Below, piece after piece: positions 1-7,512 of a stretch of DNA of 7,853 nt (its first letter is position 1; each line of letters begins with the position of its first letter). Position numbers and translations under genes: made by a program. The notes under the pieces were generated by a model. The model was not told the DNA's origin. It searched no databases and saw nothing but the letters and a program-made list of their open reading frames with translations. Source of the DNA: JBKEAJ01 sp047974415 (GTDB taxonomy: Bacteria; Bacteroidota; Bacteroidia; Bacteroidales; Prolixibacteraceae); contig JBKECH010000117.1 of NCBI GenBank assembly GCA_047974415.1, forward strand, positions 1 through 7,853, given 5' to 3'.

Positions 1-3000
1 ACGCGCAAAGAGCAATAACCGGGAAGGTTATTGACGACCAGGGGCTTGGCGTTGCAGGAGCTTCGGTAGTGCAAAAAGGGACGGTCAAAGGCACTATTAC
101 AGATGCCGACGGCAACTACTCGCTAACAGTCCCAGAGGGAGTAGTCCTGCAAATTTCCTTTATGGGAATGAAAACGCAGGAAGTGACGGTAGGAACTCAA
201 AGTGTTATTGACATTACTATGAAACCCGATGCAATCGGGGTTGATGAGGTGACTGTGGTGGCTTTTGGAAAGCAGCAGAAAGAGAGCGTTATAGCTTCTA
301 TTACGACGGTTAGGCCAGCAGAGCTAAAAGTGCCGAGTAGTAACCTTACTACAGCACTTGCGGGAAAGATGGCAGGGATTATTTCATATCAGCGTAGTGG
401 TGAACCAGGAGAAGATAATGCGGAATTTTTTATTAGAGGGATTACAACTTTTGGCTCAGGGAAAAAGGACCCGTTGATATTGGTGGATAATGTGGAGTTA
501 AATTCAGATGATTTGTCGAAACTTAATCCTGATGATATTGAGAGTTTTTCTATTCTGAAAGATGCCTCGGCGACAGCGCTTTATGGAGCGAGAGGTGCTA
601 ATGGGGTAATATTGATTACAACAAAAGGAGGGGTTGAAGGGCGAGCACAACTTTCTGTTCGTTTTGAAAACTCTTTTTCCGCACCAACTCAAACTATGGA
701 TCTTGTAAATCCATTGGATTACATGACATACCATAATGAGGCTGTTCGAACTCGTGATCCATTGGGAGCTTTGCCGTATTCAAACTCTAAAATAGAAAAC
801 ACTATAAATGGAACAAATCGTTATGTCTATCCAGCGACCGATTGGGTCAATTTGCTGACAAAAGACTATACATCGAATCAGCGCTTGAATCTTAATTTAA
901 AAGGAGGTGGAAAGGTTGCTCGTTATTACATTGCAGGAGCATTCAGTCAAGATAATGGTATATTGGAAGTGGATAATAGAAATAATTTTAATAATAATAT
1001 TGATTTAAAAAAGTATCTACTTAGATCTAATGTTGATATCGATGTGACAAAATCAACAAAGGTGGTTATTCGTATGCATGGAACATTCGATGATTATACT
1101 GGACCAATTGAAGGGGGTAGCGAACTTTTCCGTAAATCCCTTCGTGCAAATCCTGTACTTTTTCCTCCGTATTATCCTGCCGATGAGGCAAATGAATATA
1201 CTGAGCATATTCTGTTTGGGAATTTTGGGCAGGAAGGGAATTATCTAAACCCTTATGCGGATATGGTTAAAGGATACCGAGAGTCTAGCAATACTGTATT
1301 GCTAGCACAATTAGAACTAGAACAGGATTTGGATTTTATTTTAAAAGGACTCCGTGCTCGGATTCTAGGGAATACTGTTCGTCGGTCTGGATTTAGTCTT
1401 TCTCGTGCCTATGCTCCTTTCTTTTATGCTGTTGGTAATTACGATAAGGAAGACGATACTTATAAACTTAGTCCGATTAACCCTAATGGAGGAAGGGAGT
1501 ATCTGGATTATAACGAAGGTAACAAAACAGTTAGTAGCTCGCAGTACTTGGAGGCATCGCTCTCGTATAACAAAAAAATACAAGAGGTGTACAGTGTTTC
1601 GGGAATGATGGTTATGACTGCCCGAGAGTCTCTTTCTGGCAATGCAGGCGACTTGCAAAGTTCGTTACCATTTCGCAACTTAGGATTAGCAGGGCGTTTT
1701 ACGTTTGGTTATGATTCTAGGTATTTTATTGAAGCCAACTTTGGTTACAATGGATCTGAAAGGTTTAATAAGAAACATCGTTTCGGATTTTTTCCATCCG
1801 CAGGATTGGGGTGGGTGGTTTCCAATGAACCATTCTATAATGAGGCATGGAAGCGTGTAGTATCCAACTTAAAGCTTAAAGGTACTTATGGTTTGGTGGG
1901 CAATGACCAAATAGGAGCTGCAAGTGACCGCTTTTTCTACCTTTCTAACGTTAATTTAGATAATGGAGGCAGAGGCTATCAGTTTGGAAGTAATTTTAAT
2001 TATAGTCGCCCAGGAGTGTCTATTAGTCGTTATGCAGATCCTAATATTAGTTGGGAAACAGCTTATAAAACAAACATTGGCGTAGAAATGGGGCTGTTCC
2101 AAAAAGTTAATATTCAGGCCGAATATTTTACAGAAACGCGTAAAAATATTTTACAGACGAGGGCAGATATTCCCTCGTCAATGGGTTTGCAAGCTATTCC
2201 TTCTGCAAATATTGGCGAAGCATCTGCGGAAGGAGTTGATATCTCTGTTGATTATAACCATTATCTAACTCAGGACTTATGGATTACAATGAGGGGTAAC
2301 TTTACTTATGCTGATAACCGATTCAAATTTTATGAAGAGCCAGATTACAGTGCTACTCCTTGGAGAAGTCGGATTGGACAGAATATTTCTCAGAGGTGGG
2401 GTTATGTTGCTGAACGCCTTTTTGTTGATGAGGAGGATGTGCGAAATTCTCCACAACAATTTGGTGATTATATGGCTGGTGATATTAAATATAAGGATAT
2501 AAATAAAGACGGATCTATTGATGATCGGGATATGGTTCCTATTGGGCATCCTACAAATCCTAAAATTATCTATGGCTTTGGAGCCTCTATAGGCAATGAT
2601 CGGTTTGATTTTTCTTTCTTCTTTCAGGGCTCGGCGATGTCTTCATTTTGGATAGATTATGCTGCTATGACTCCATTCTCTGATACACAGAGTGGCGCGA
2701 TTGGAAATAATGCAATGGCTCAGTTTATCGAACAAAGCCATTGGTCGGAAGAGCATCGTGATATCTATGCAACATGGCCTAGATTATCTACATATGCCAT
2801 TGAGAATAACAAAAAGAGTAGTACCTGGTTTATGCGTAATGGGGCCTTCCTGCGCCTGAAGTCGGCAGAGTTAGGCTTCAAGCTTCCTAAAAGATGGATG
2901 GATCCTATTGGTTTTTCACTTTGTAGAATTTATGCAAGCGGAACAAATCTACTGACGTTTAGTAGATTCAAACTGTGGGATCCAGAAATGGGGGGAAGTG

Positions 3001-3056
3001 GCTTGGGCTACCCTATTCAAAGGGTTATTAATGTAGGTATCCAGTTTTCACTATAG
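1..3056 (+). CDS. SusC/RagA-family TonB-linked outer membrane protein (5' end outside window)
   Basis: This is the transporter half of a SusC/SusD pair: an outer-membrane beta-barrel that imports oligosaccharides using TonB energy. The frame is open from base 3, giving 1017 visible residues (residue number = base/3). A GTG at 69 is not the start, because the codons before it already encode the first strand of the domain (AITGKVIDDQGLGVAGASVV). Domains in order: a carboxypeptidase-D regulatory-like fold, residues ~5-73; a TonB-box-like segment, DEVTVVAFGKQ, ~81-91; the plug, ~95-210, with the SusC hallmark FSILKDASATALYGARGANG at 182-201; then the barrel to the C-terminal strand VGIQFSL. An EF-hand-like loop (DINKDGSIDDRD) lies at 832-843. 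Only the signal peptide is clearly missing. An extra N-terminal STN signalling domain further upstream cannot be excluded, so regulation through an ECF sigma/anti-sigma pair is unresolved. The family is certain; the substrate is unknown. Confidence 0.97.
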   Translation, partial: AQRAITGKVIDDQGLGVAGASVVQKGTVKGTITDADGNYSLTVPEGVVLQISFMGMKTQEVTVGTQSVIDITMKPDAIGVDEVTVVAFGKQQKESVIASITTVRPAELKVPSSNLTTALAGKMAGIISYQRSGEPGEDNAEFFIRGITTFGSGKKDPLILVDNVELNSDDLSKLNPDDIESFSILKDASATALYGARGANGVILITTKGGVEGRAQLSVRFENSFSAPTQTMDLVNPLDYMTYHNEAVRTRDPLGALPYSNSKIENTINGTNRYVYPATDWVNLLTKDYTSNQRLNLNLKGGGKVARYYIAGAFSQDNGILEVDNRNNFNNNIDLKKYLLRSNVDIDVTKSTKVVIRMHGTFDDYTGPIEGGSELFRKSLRANPVLFPPYYPADEANEYTEHILFGNFGQEGNYLNPYADMVKGYRESSNTVLLAQLELEQDLDFILKGLRARILGNTVRRSGFSLSRAYAPFFYAVGNYDKEDDTYKLSPINPNGGREYLDYNEGNKTVSSSQYLEASLSYNKKIQEVYSVSGMMVMTARESLSGNAGDLQSSLPFRNLGLAGRFTFGYDSRYFIEANFGYNGSERFNKKHRFGFFPSAGLGWVVSNEPFYNEAWKRVVSNLKLKGTYGLVGNDQIGAASDRFFYLSNVNLDNGGRGYQFGSNFNYSRPGVSISRYADPNISWETAYKTNIGVEMGLFQKVNIQAEYFTETRKNILQTRADIPSSMGLQAIPSANIGEASAEGVDISVDYNHYLTQDLWITMRGNFTYADNRFKFYEEPDYSATPWRSRIGQNISQRWGYVAERLFVDEEDVRNSPQQFGDYMAGDIKYKDINKDGSIDDRDMVPIGHPTNPKIIYGFGASIGNDRFDFSFFFQGSAMSSFWIDYAAMTPFSDTQSGAIGNNAMAQFIEQSHWSEEHRDIYATWPRLSTYAIENNKKSSTWFMRNGAFLRLKSAELGFKLPKRWMDPIGFSLCRIYASGTNLLTFSRFKLWDPEMGGSGLGYPIQRVINVGIQFSL

Positions 3057-3075
3057 TCTTAAATAAACTCACATT

Positions 3076-4974
3076 ATGAAGAAAAAAATATATATACTAC
3101 TGATATTATCAATCCTTCTTTCGTGCAAGGATTATCTTGATGTTATTCCAGATAATATCGCAACAATAGACCATGTTTTTAATAACCGCAATAATACAGA
3201 GAAATTCTTATTTACCTGTTATAATAGGTTACCTAGAGTTACATCGACGAGTCAAACCATTGGTTTTCTTGCTGGAGATGAATTTTGGGTATACCCAAAA
3301 GGCACAGGTCAGATTGAAAAGCGACTCGGAGGAACCAATGTGTGGGATATAGCTCTTGGCGAGCAAAACATCAATGAGCCTAAATGTAATTATTGGGATG
3401 GTAGAGCAGGAGGACAGCCTCTTTTTCAGGCTATTAGGGATTGTAATATTTTCTTGGAAAATAGTCATAAGCCCCAAGACTTGGATGAATACGAGCGTGT
3501 TATATGGGATGCTGAAGTTAAGGTGCTAAAGGCCTACTATCACTACTTCCTATTGCAACTGTATGGTCCAATCCCAATCATAGATAAAAGTATTGATGTC
3601 TCGGCAAGCACCGATGAGGTAAGAGTAGATCGTCAACCAATTGATGACGTAGTCGATTTTATTGTTGACCTAATTGATGAAGCTGCTCCAAATCTACCTG
3701 TCAAAGTGATGAATGATGTAGAGGAGTTAGGTCGTGTTACTCGTCCAATTGCCCTTAGTATTAAAGCGAAAGTTTTAACTCTAGCTGCTAGCCCTTTATT
3801 TAATGGAAATGCAGATTACTCTGATTTTAATGAAAAAGCTGGGGCTGAATTATTTCCAACAGAGTTTAAGCAAGAAAAGTGGCGTCGGGCTGCAACGGCG
3901 GCTAGAGAAGCGATTGAGATTGCTGAAGAGGCTGGGGCTAGATTGTTTTCATACCAAGATGTATTTCATAATCTGAGTGATTCGATAACTACTCAAATGA
4001 GTATCAGGCAGAGTGTCTGTCAGAAGTGGAATGCCGAGATTGTTTGGGGTAGCACCGAAGATGTGAATGGTCTTCAGGCGATTTGCATGCCCAAGCTGAG
4101 TCCTCAGAATAACTTCTGGGAAGTTAGAAGCTTGTTGGCACCAACCCTTAGGGTGGCGGAACAGTTTTATAGCAATAATGGTGTTCCCATTGAGGAGGAT
4201 TCTTCTTGGAAATATGATCGTCGCTACAAAACAAGAGTGGCAAAAGAGAAGGAGTGCTATTATATTAAGGAGGGGTATGAAACGGCCGAACTGAATTTTG
4301 ATCGTGAGCCACGCTTTTATGCATCACTTGGTTTTGATGGAAGTGCTTGGTATGGAAATGGTCGTCTTGATGATAAGAACCCTTTTTACTTGGAAGCTAA
4401 ACGGGGAGAGTTTGCGGGCTTCAAAACGGTGGAAGACTACTCGATTACAGGTTATTTTGCTAAGAAACTAGTGAATTACGAGAGTGCCTTGACAGGTAAT
4501 TCTATGACAATGGAGCGCTACGCATTTCCTATTATAAGACTTACAGATCTTTATCTATTATATGCAGAAGCGCTAAATGAGGCTGAAGGTCCAAGTGAGG
4601 AGGTTTATACTTACATAGATCTGGTCCGGAATCATGCTGGTCTTGATGGTGTAATTTCTAGCTGGAAAACTCACTCGTTTTTTCCCGATAAACCCACAAC
4701 AAAAGAAGGACTGAAAGAAATTATTCAGAAAGAGCGTCTAAATGAGTTGGCTCTTGAAGGTCATCGTTTTTGGGATATGAGGCGTTGGAAATTGTTAGAA
4801 GGAACAATGAATGAGCCTATTCGTGGTTGGAATATTCACGAGGAGAATACTGAATATTATTATCAGCCAGTTATTCTGTTCAGTAGAGAATTTAACTACA
4901 GAGACTATTTATGGCCAATAAGGTTAAGCACCATTTTAACCAATCCTGCTTTAGTGCAAAATCCAGGGTGGTAA
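3076..4974 (+). CDS. SusD/RagB-family nutrient-binding outer membrane lipoprotein
   Basis: This is the surface lipoprotein that pairs with the preceding SusC protein and, in the known structures of the family, closes over the barrel and binds glycan. It has 632 residues, complete and within the usual family range. The signal peptide is short, with lipobox LLSC and lipidated Cys17; the following K-D fits the Bacteroidota surface-export signal. The N-terminal SusD-like/TPR half (~20-240) ends in the conserved block RPIALSIKAKVLTLAASPLF, 223-242. The C-terminal RagB/SusD half (~290-632) has FPIIRLTDLYLLYAEALNE (484-502), ERLNELALEGHRFWDMRRW (553-571) and the family terminus YLWPIRLS...NPALVQNPGW. 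Glycan contacts cannot be assigned by eye, though many Trp and Tyr residues are present. The ATG lies 19 bases after the susC stop behind an A/T-rich leader with no Shine-Dalgarno, typical of Bacteroidota. It ends in tandem in-frame stops, TAA then TAG. Confidence 0.97.
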   Translation: MKKKIYILLILSILLSCKDYLDVIPDNIATIDHVFNNRNNTEKFLFTCYNRLPRVTSTSQTIGFLAGDEFWVYPKGTGQIEKRLGGTNVWDIALGEQNINEPKCNYWDGRAGGQPLFQAIRDCNIFLENSHKPQDLDEYERVIWDAEVKVLKAYYHYFLLQLYGPIPIIDKSIDVSASTDEVRVDRQPIDDVVDFIVDLIDEAAPNLPVKVMNDVEELGRVTRPIALSIKAKVLTLAASPLFNGNADYSDFNEKAGAELFPTEFKQEKWRRAATAAREAIEIAEEAGARLFSYQDVFHNLSDSITTQMSIRQSVCQKWNAEIVWGSTEDVNGLQAICMPKLSPQNNFWEVRSLLAPTLRVAEQFYSNNGVPIEEDSSWKYDRRYKTRVAKEKECYYIKEGYETAELNFDREPRFYASLGFDGSAWYGNGRLDDKNPFYLEAKRGEFAGFKTVEDYSITGYFAKKLVNYESALTGNSMTMERYAFPIIRLTDLYLLYAEALNEAEGPSEEVYTYIDLVRNHAGLDGVISSWKTHSFFPDKPTTKEGLKEIIQKERLNELALEGHRFWDMRRWKLLEGTMNEPIRGWNIHEENTEYYYQPVILFSREFNYRDYLWPIRLSTILTNPALVQNPGW

Positions 4975-4977
4975 TAG

Positions 4978-5011
4978 TCTGTTAAAAAGTAATCAATAAA
5001 AACTTGTAAAA
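4978..5011 (+). promoter_or_regulatory. A/T-rich translation leader of the third gene
   Basis: The 34 bases between the tandem stop of the SusD gene and the ATG at 5012 are 28/34 A or T, with runs of A directly before the start codon and no purine-rich Shine-Dalgarno. Such unstructured A-rich leaders are usual before Bacteroidota start codons. This is the main support for the ATG at 5012 over the TTG at 5066 or the ATGs of Met38/Met39. No separate promoter of the TTTG / TAnnTTTG type is apparent, so the gene is probably read from the upstream transcript. Confidence 0.4.
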
Positions 5012-6259
5012 ATGAACTATAATAATAAAACTACACTGCAACCTTGTCTGTATTGGTATACAATATTGAAGGGGTGCTATTCTAATAAATCGAAAGTTTT
5101 TCCTTTCTCTTGGATTTTGTTAATGATGAATTTGTTGATGGTCGGTTGTATGAAGGAAGATGATATTGGACAACAACCTTTAGATAGTCTTCCTCCGTCA
5201 GCGCCTCTTAATGCGCAGGTAGAGAATTTAAACGGAGGCGCTATGATTAGTTATACAATCCCCGATGAAGAAGATTTACTTTATATAAAAGCTGTTTATG
5301 ATATTAACGGACAGATACGAGAATCTAAATCGACTGTTTATTCAAATCGTTTAGAAGTCAGTGGTTTTGGAGATACTCTGACGCACGAGGTGCAATTGAT
5401 AAGCGTTGATCGAAGTCGTAATGAATCGGAACCTCTTTTGGTTAGGGTTAAGCCACTGACTCCGCCCATAAAGTTGATTTTTAAATCATTTAAAATGATT
5501 AATGCTTTCGGTGGGGTGCAGCTTTCATGGGAGAACAAAGCCAATGCAAATGTTATTATTTCACTTATGGCTGCAGACTCTACAGGGACACTTCGAGATG
5601 CTGAAAATATTTATACTAGCGTTGAAGGTGGTAAGTATTCATTAAGAGGATTTGATACCTCGGAGCGTAAGTTTGCGGTATATGCTCGCGATCGCTGGGA
5701 TAATTATTCTGATACTTTGGTCGCATCCATAACTCCTTACTTTGAGCGAAAACTAGATAGGACTATGTTTAAAGCTATTAAACTTCCTGGTGACGCATCG
5801 ACCACAAACTGGTCTGTTAGTAATATCTGGGATGATATAGTGAATGTTAGTAGTGGTTTCTGGCACTCCTCTGCTGATGATAGTCTTCCATTGATGATAA
5901 CATTCGATTTGGGAGTGGATGCGCAATTAAGTCGCTATAAACTGTGGCATCGCCCTCAGTTCTACTATACCCATAATAATTTAAGAAAATGGGAGGTGTA
6001 TGGTAGTAGTTTCCCAAATCCAGATGGTTCTTTGGATGATAGTTGGGTGCTCCTTAGTAGCGATGAGTCTTACAAACCTTCTGGAGATGGGCCTATTACT
6101 AATGAAGATACTGAATATGTTAGTCAGGGCGAAGAATTTGAATTTCCTGTTGAGAATCCCTCTGTGCGATATATTAGAGTTGTTATCAATGCTAATTGGA
6201 GTGGGGGGTCGATTGGGCAAATATCAGAAATGGCATTCTGGGGAGATATTGTAGAATAA
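5012..6259 (+). CDS. DUF4959/DUF5126/DUF5000 PUL lipoprotein, probable surface glycan-binding protein
   Basis: This is an accessory PUL lipoprotein of 415 residues with three beta-rich modules. DUF4959, ~46-150, is recognised from the family pattern after the lipid Cys: DDIGQQPLDS, then ENLNGGAMISYTIPDEEDLL, GFGDTL and VDRSRNES. DUF5126, ~151-245, includes AFGGVQLSWENK and YARDRWDNYSDT. DUF5000, ~258-413, includes GFWHSSADD, ITFDLGVDAQLSRYKLWHRP, YYTHNN, PNPDGSLDDSW, SYKPSGDG, EEFEFP and the ending ISEMAFWGD; it resembles a discoidin fold. The lipobox is MVGC with Cys46, followed by M-K-E-D-D, a good match to the K-(D/E)2 surface-export signal. The leader is unusually long: about 28 polar residues before a hydrophobic stretch (~29-45). 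A TTG at residue 19 would give a more ordinary signal peptide but is a rare start. Role at the cell surface as a glycan-binding partner of the SusC/SusD pair is inferred; no catalytic residues are recognisable. Confidence 0.92.
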   Translation: MNYNNKTTLQPCLYWYTILKGCYSNKSKVFPFSWILLMMNLLMVGCMKEDDIGQQPLDSLPPSAPLNAQVENLNGGAMISYTIPDEEDLLYIKAVYDINGQIRESKSTVYSNRLEVSGFGDTLTHEVQLISVDRSRNESEPLLVRVKPLTPPIKLIFKSFKMINAFGGVQLSWENKANANVIISLMAADSTGTLRDAENIYTSVEGGKYSLRGFDTSERKFAVYARDRWDNYSDTLVASITPYFERKLDRTMFKAIKLPGDASTTNWSVSNIWDDIVNVSSGFWHSSADDSLPLMITFDLGVDAQLSRYKLWHRPQFYYTHNNLRKWEVYGSSFPNPDGSLDDSWVLLSSDESYKPSGDGPITNEDTEYVSQGEEFEFPVENPSVRYIRVVINANWSGGSIGQISEMAFWGDIVE

Positions 6260-6285
6260 ACTTTTTAAAAATAAAATACAAATAG
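6260..6285 (+). promoter_or_regulatory. A/T-rich translation leader of the fourth gene
   Basis: The 26-base gap between genes 3 and 4 is 23/26 A or T, with no Shine-Dalgarno and no room for an independent promoter plus leader. It supports the ATG at 6286 as the start and co-transcription with the upstream gene. Confidence 0.4.
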
Positions 6286-7383
6286 ATGAAATATTTAACA
6301 TATCTGGCAACTATTCTCTTGCTGGTTGCCTGTGCAGAAATGAATGATCTGCATCAGAAATACTTGGATGAAGGGGAAACGATATATACTGGGCGCGTAG
6401 ATTCTATCCAAGTTAAGCATGGGAAAGAGCGTCTTAAATTAAGCTGGCAAATTAATGCCGATCCCAAAATTATTGGATGTAAAATATTTTGGAATAATAG
6501 AAAAGACTCGGTTGTTACAGATGTGCATCCTAATAGGGTAGGAGTAACACTGATGGAACAACTCATTAATCTCTCAGAAGGTAGCTATGTTTTTGAATTT
6601 ATAACATTTGATGACAATAATAATTCTTCGCTGAGTGTTGTGAAGTCAAGTGATGTATACGGTTCAAAGTATGAGCAGGCCCTGTTATCGAGGCCGATTG
6701 TGAGTCTTGATGCTAGTCGGGATAGCGCAGTTATAAAGTGGTCTAAAGTTGATAATTCGATAGGGGTTCTATTTAAGTATACAAACCGAGTTGGAGACGA
6801 AGTTGAGCGCTATGTATCGAAGGATGATAATCAGACTGTTATCTATGATTATGCTGTTGGTAGCGAATATAGCTATCAGACAATGTATATGCCCTCAGAA
6901 ACAGCTATTGATACGTTCTATTCTGCTCCTTATAATAAAAAATTTCCGAGCGCGGTGAAGCTCAATAATTCTGATTGGGAGGTAGTATTTGCGTCAAGCG
7001 AAGAGTCTACAGATGGTCAGGCATTGGCAATTTTAGACGGCAATAAAAACACATTCTGGCATAGTCAGTGGAGAGGAGGAGCTCCAGACATGCCACATAC
7101 TATTATCATTGATATGAAAGACAAGGTGGAGGTTATGGGTGTGGATATATTCAGACGTTTAAATAACAAAGACACAAAAAAAGTAGAATATGAAATAAGT
7201 CTGGATAATAAAAATTGGACTAGTATTGGAAATGTTAGTTTTCCAAACAATAAAAATCCGAATAATAAAGAGCTTATGTTACAAGAACTGGTTAAAGGGC
7301 GATATCTGAAAATAATTGTTTCTGAGAGTAATAGTTATCCCCATGCGAGCTTGTCTGAAATAGTTGTTTATGGGAGGTTTTAA
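6286..7383 (+). CDS. DUF4998 lipoprotein with C-terminal F5/8 type C (discoidin) domain
   Basis: This is the second accessory PUL lipoprotein, 365 residues. The signal peptide MKYLTYLATILLLVAC has lipobox LVAC and lipidated Cys16. DUF4998 spans ~17-130, with family landmarks M-N-D-L-H-Q-K-Y-L near the Cys, ETIYTGRVDSIQVKHGKERL, LSWQINADPKI, IFWNNRKDSV, LSEGSYVFEFITFD and VYGSKYEQALLSR. A second beta-rich, fibronectin III-like stretch covers ~135-215 (AVIKWSK...). The F5/8 type C domain covers ~228-363: ASSEESTDGQALAILDGNKN, FWHS, IIIDMKDKVEVMGVDIFRR, EYEISLDNKNWTSIGNV, GRYLKIIVSES and LSEIVVYG. The DGNKNTFW segment matches the calcium/ligand loop of this fold. Such domains (including CBM32) bind sugars in many proteins; binding here is inferred. 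After Cys the sequence is A-E-M-N-D, a weaker surface-export signal than in the two preceding lipoproteins, so it might face the periplasm. It is the last gene before the terminator. Confidence 0.92.
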   Translation: MKYLTYLATILLLVACAEMNDLHQKYLDEGETIYTGRVDSIQVKHGKERLKLSWQINADPKIIGCKIFWNNRKDSVVTDVHPNRVGVTLMEQLINLSEGSYVFEFITFDDNNNSSLSVVKSSDVYGSKYEQALLSRPIVSLDASRDSAVIKWSKVDNSIGVLFKYTNRVGDEVERYVSKDDNQTVIYDYAVGSEYSYQTMYMPSETAIDTFYSAPYNKKFPSAVKLNNSDWEVVFASSEESTDGQALAILDGNKNTFWHSQWRGGAPDMPHTIIIDMKDKVEVMGVDIFRRLNNKDTKKVEYEISLDNKNWTSIGNVSFPNNKNPNNKELMLQELVKGRYLKIIVSESNSYPHASLSEIVVYGRF

Positions 7384-7479
7384 GCTTGCTTTGTCAGCGT
7401 TAAAGTTTCACATAAATAGAATCTGTCTATAAAGTCCAACATCTGTGTTACACTTGCTTTGCGAGTTGGTCATTTACAC

Positions 7480-7512
7480 AAGCAGAGACGCCCAATTTGG
7501 GCGTCTCTGCTT
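7480..7512 (+). terminator. Strong inverted repeat, probable transcription terminator of the operon
   Basis: A perfect 14-bp inverted repeat has arms AAGCAGAGACGCCC (7480-7493) and GGGCGTCTCTGCTT (7499-7512) around a 5-base AATTT loop; one more A-T pair could form inside the loop. It begins 96 bases after the stop of gene 4. Neither side has a clean run of T, so this is not a textbook intrinsic terminator, but G/C-rich hairpins without a strong T-tract are common at the ends of Bacteroidota operons. Because the stem is symmetric and a minus-strand frame may end downstream, it could serve both directions. Confidence 0.65.

Noticed and set aside
69..71. GTG as the start codon of the SusC-like gene
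   Set aside because: The frame is open to the window edge, and the upstream codons encode the first strand of the carboxypeptidase-D regulatory-like domain, so the true start is before the window.
504..734. Minus-strand open frame of 76 codons inside the SusC gene
   Set aside because: It lies opposite the conserved plug region of a certain gene, has no recognisable motif, and is a shadow of the coding strand.
1365..1658. Overlapping open frames on both strands (97 codons minus, 67 codons plus) inside the SusC barrel
   Set aside because: The real frame continues through without interruption and matches the family; the others show no domain or leader signals.
2277..2549. Minus-strand 90-codon and plus-strand 64-codon open frames in the SusC barrel
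   Set aside because: They overlap the EF-hand-like and barrel segments of the real frame and have low-complexity, Ile/Asn-rich composition typical of shadows.
5981..6254. Alternative frames on both strands in the DUF5000 part of gene 3
   Set aside because: The DUF5000 family pattern is continuous in the main frame to its stop at 6259; the alternatives have no independent support.
7385..7461. Repeat CTTGCTTTG at 7385-7393 and 7453-7461, and a small hairpin ACTTGC-TTT-GCGAGT at 7452-7466
   Set aside because: The repeat is only 9 bases and the hairpin only 6 pairs including a G-U; neither is strong enough to call an element beside the 14-bp hairpin that follows.
7384..7479. Possible Bacteroidota promoter (TTTG / TAnnTTTG) after gene 4
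   Set aside because: A TTTG is present near 7390, but no TAnnTTTG box follows at the right spacing and no gene lies downstream on the plus strand.
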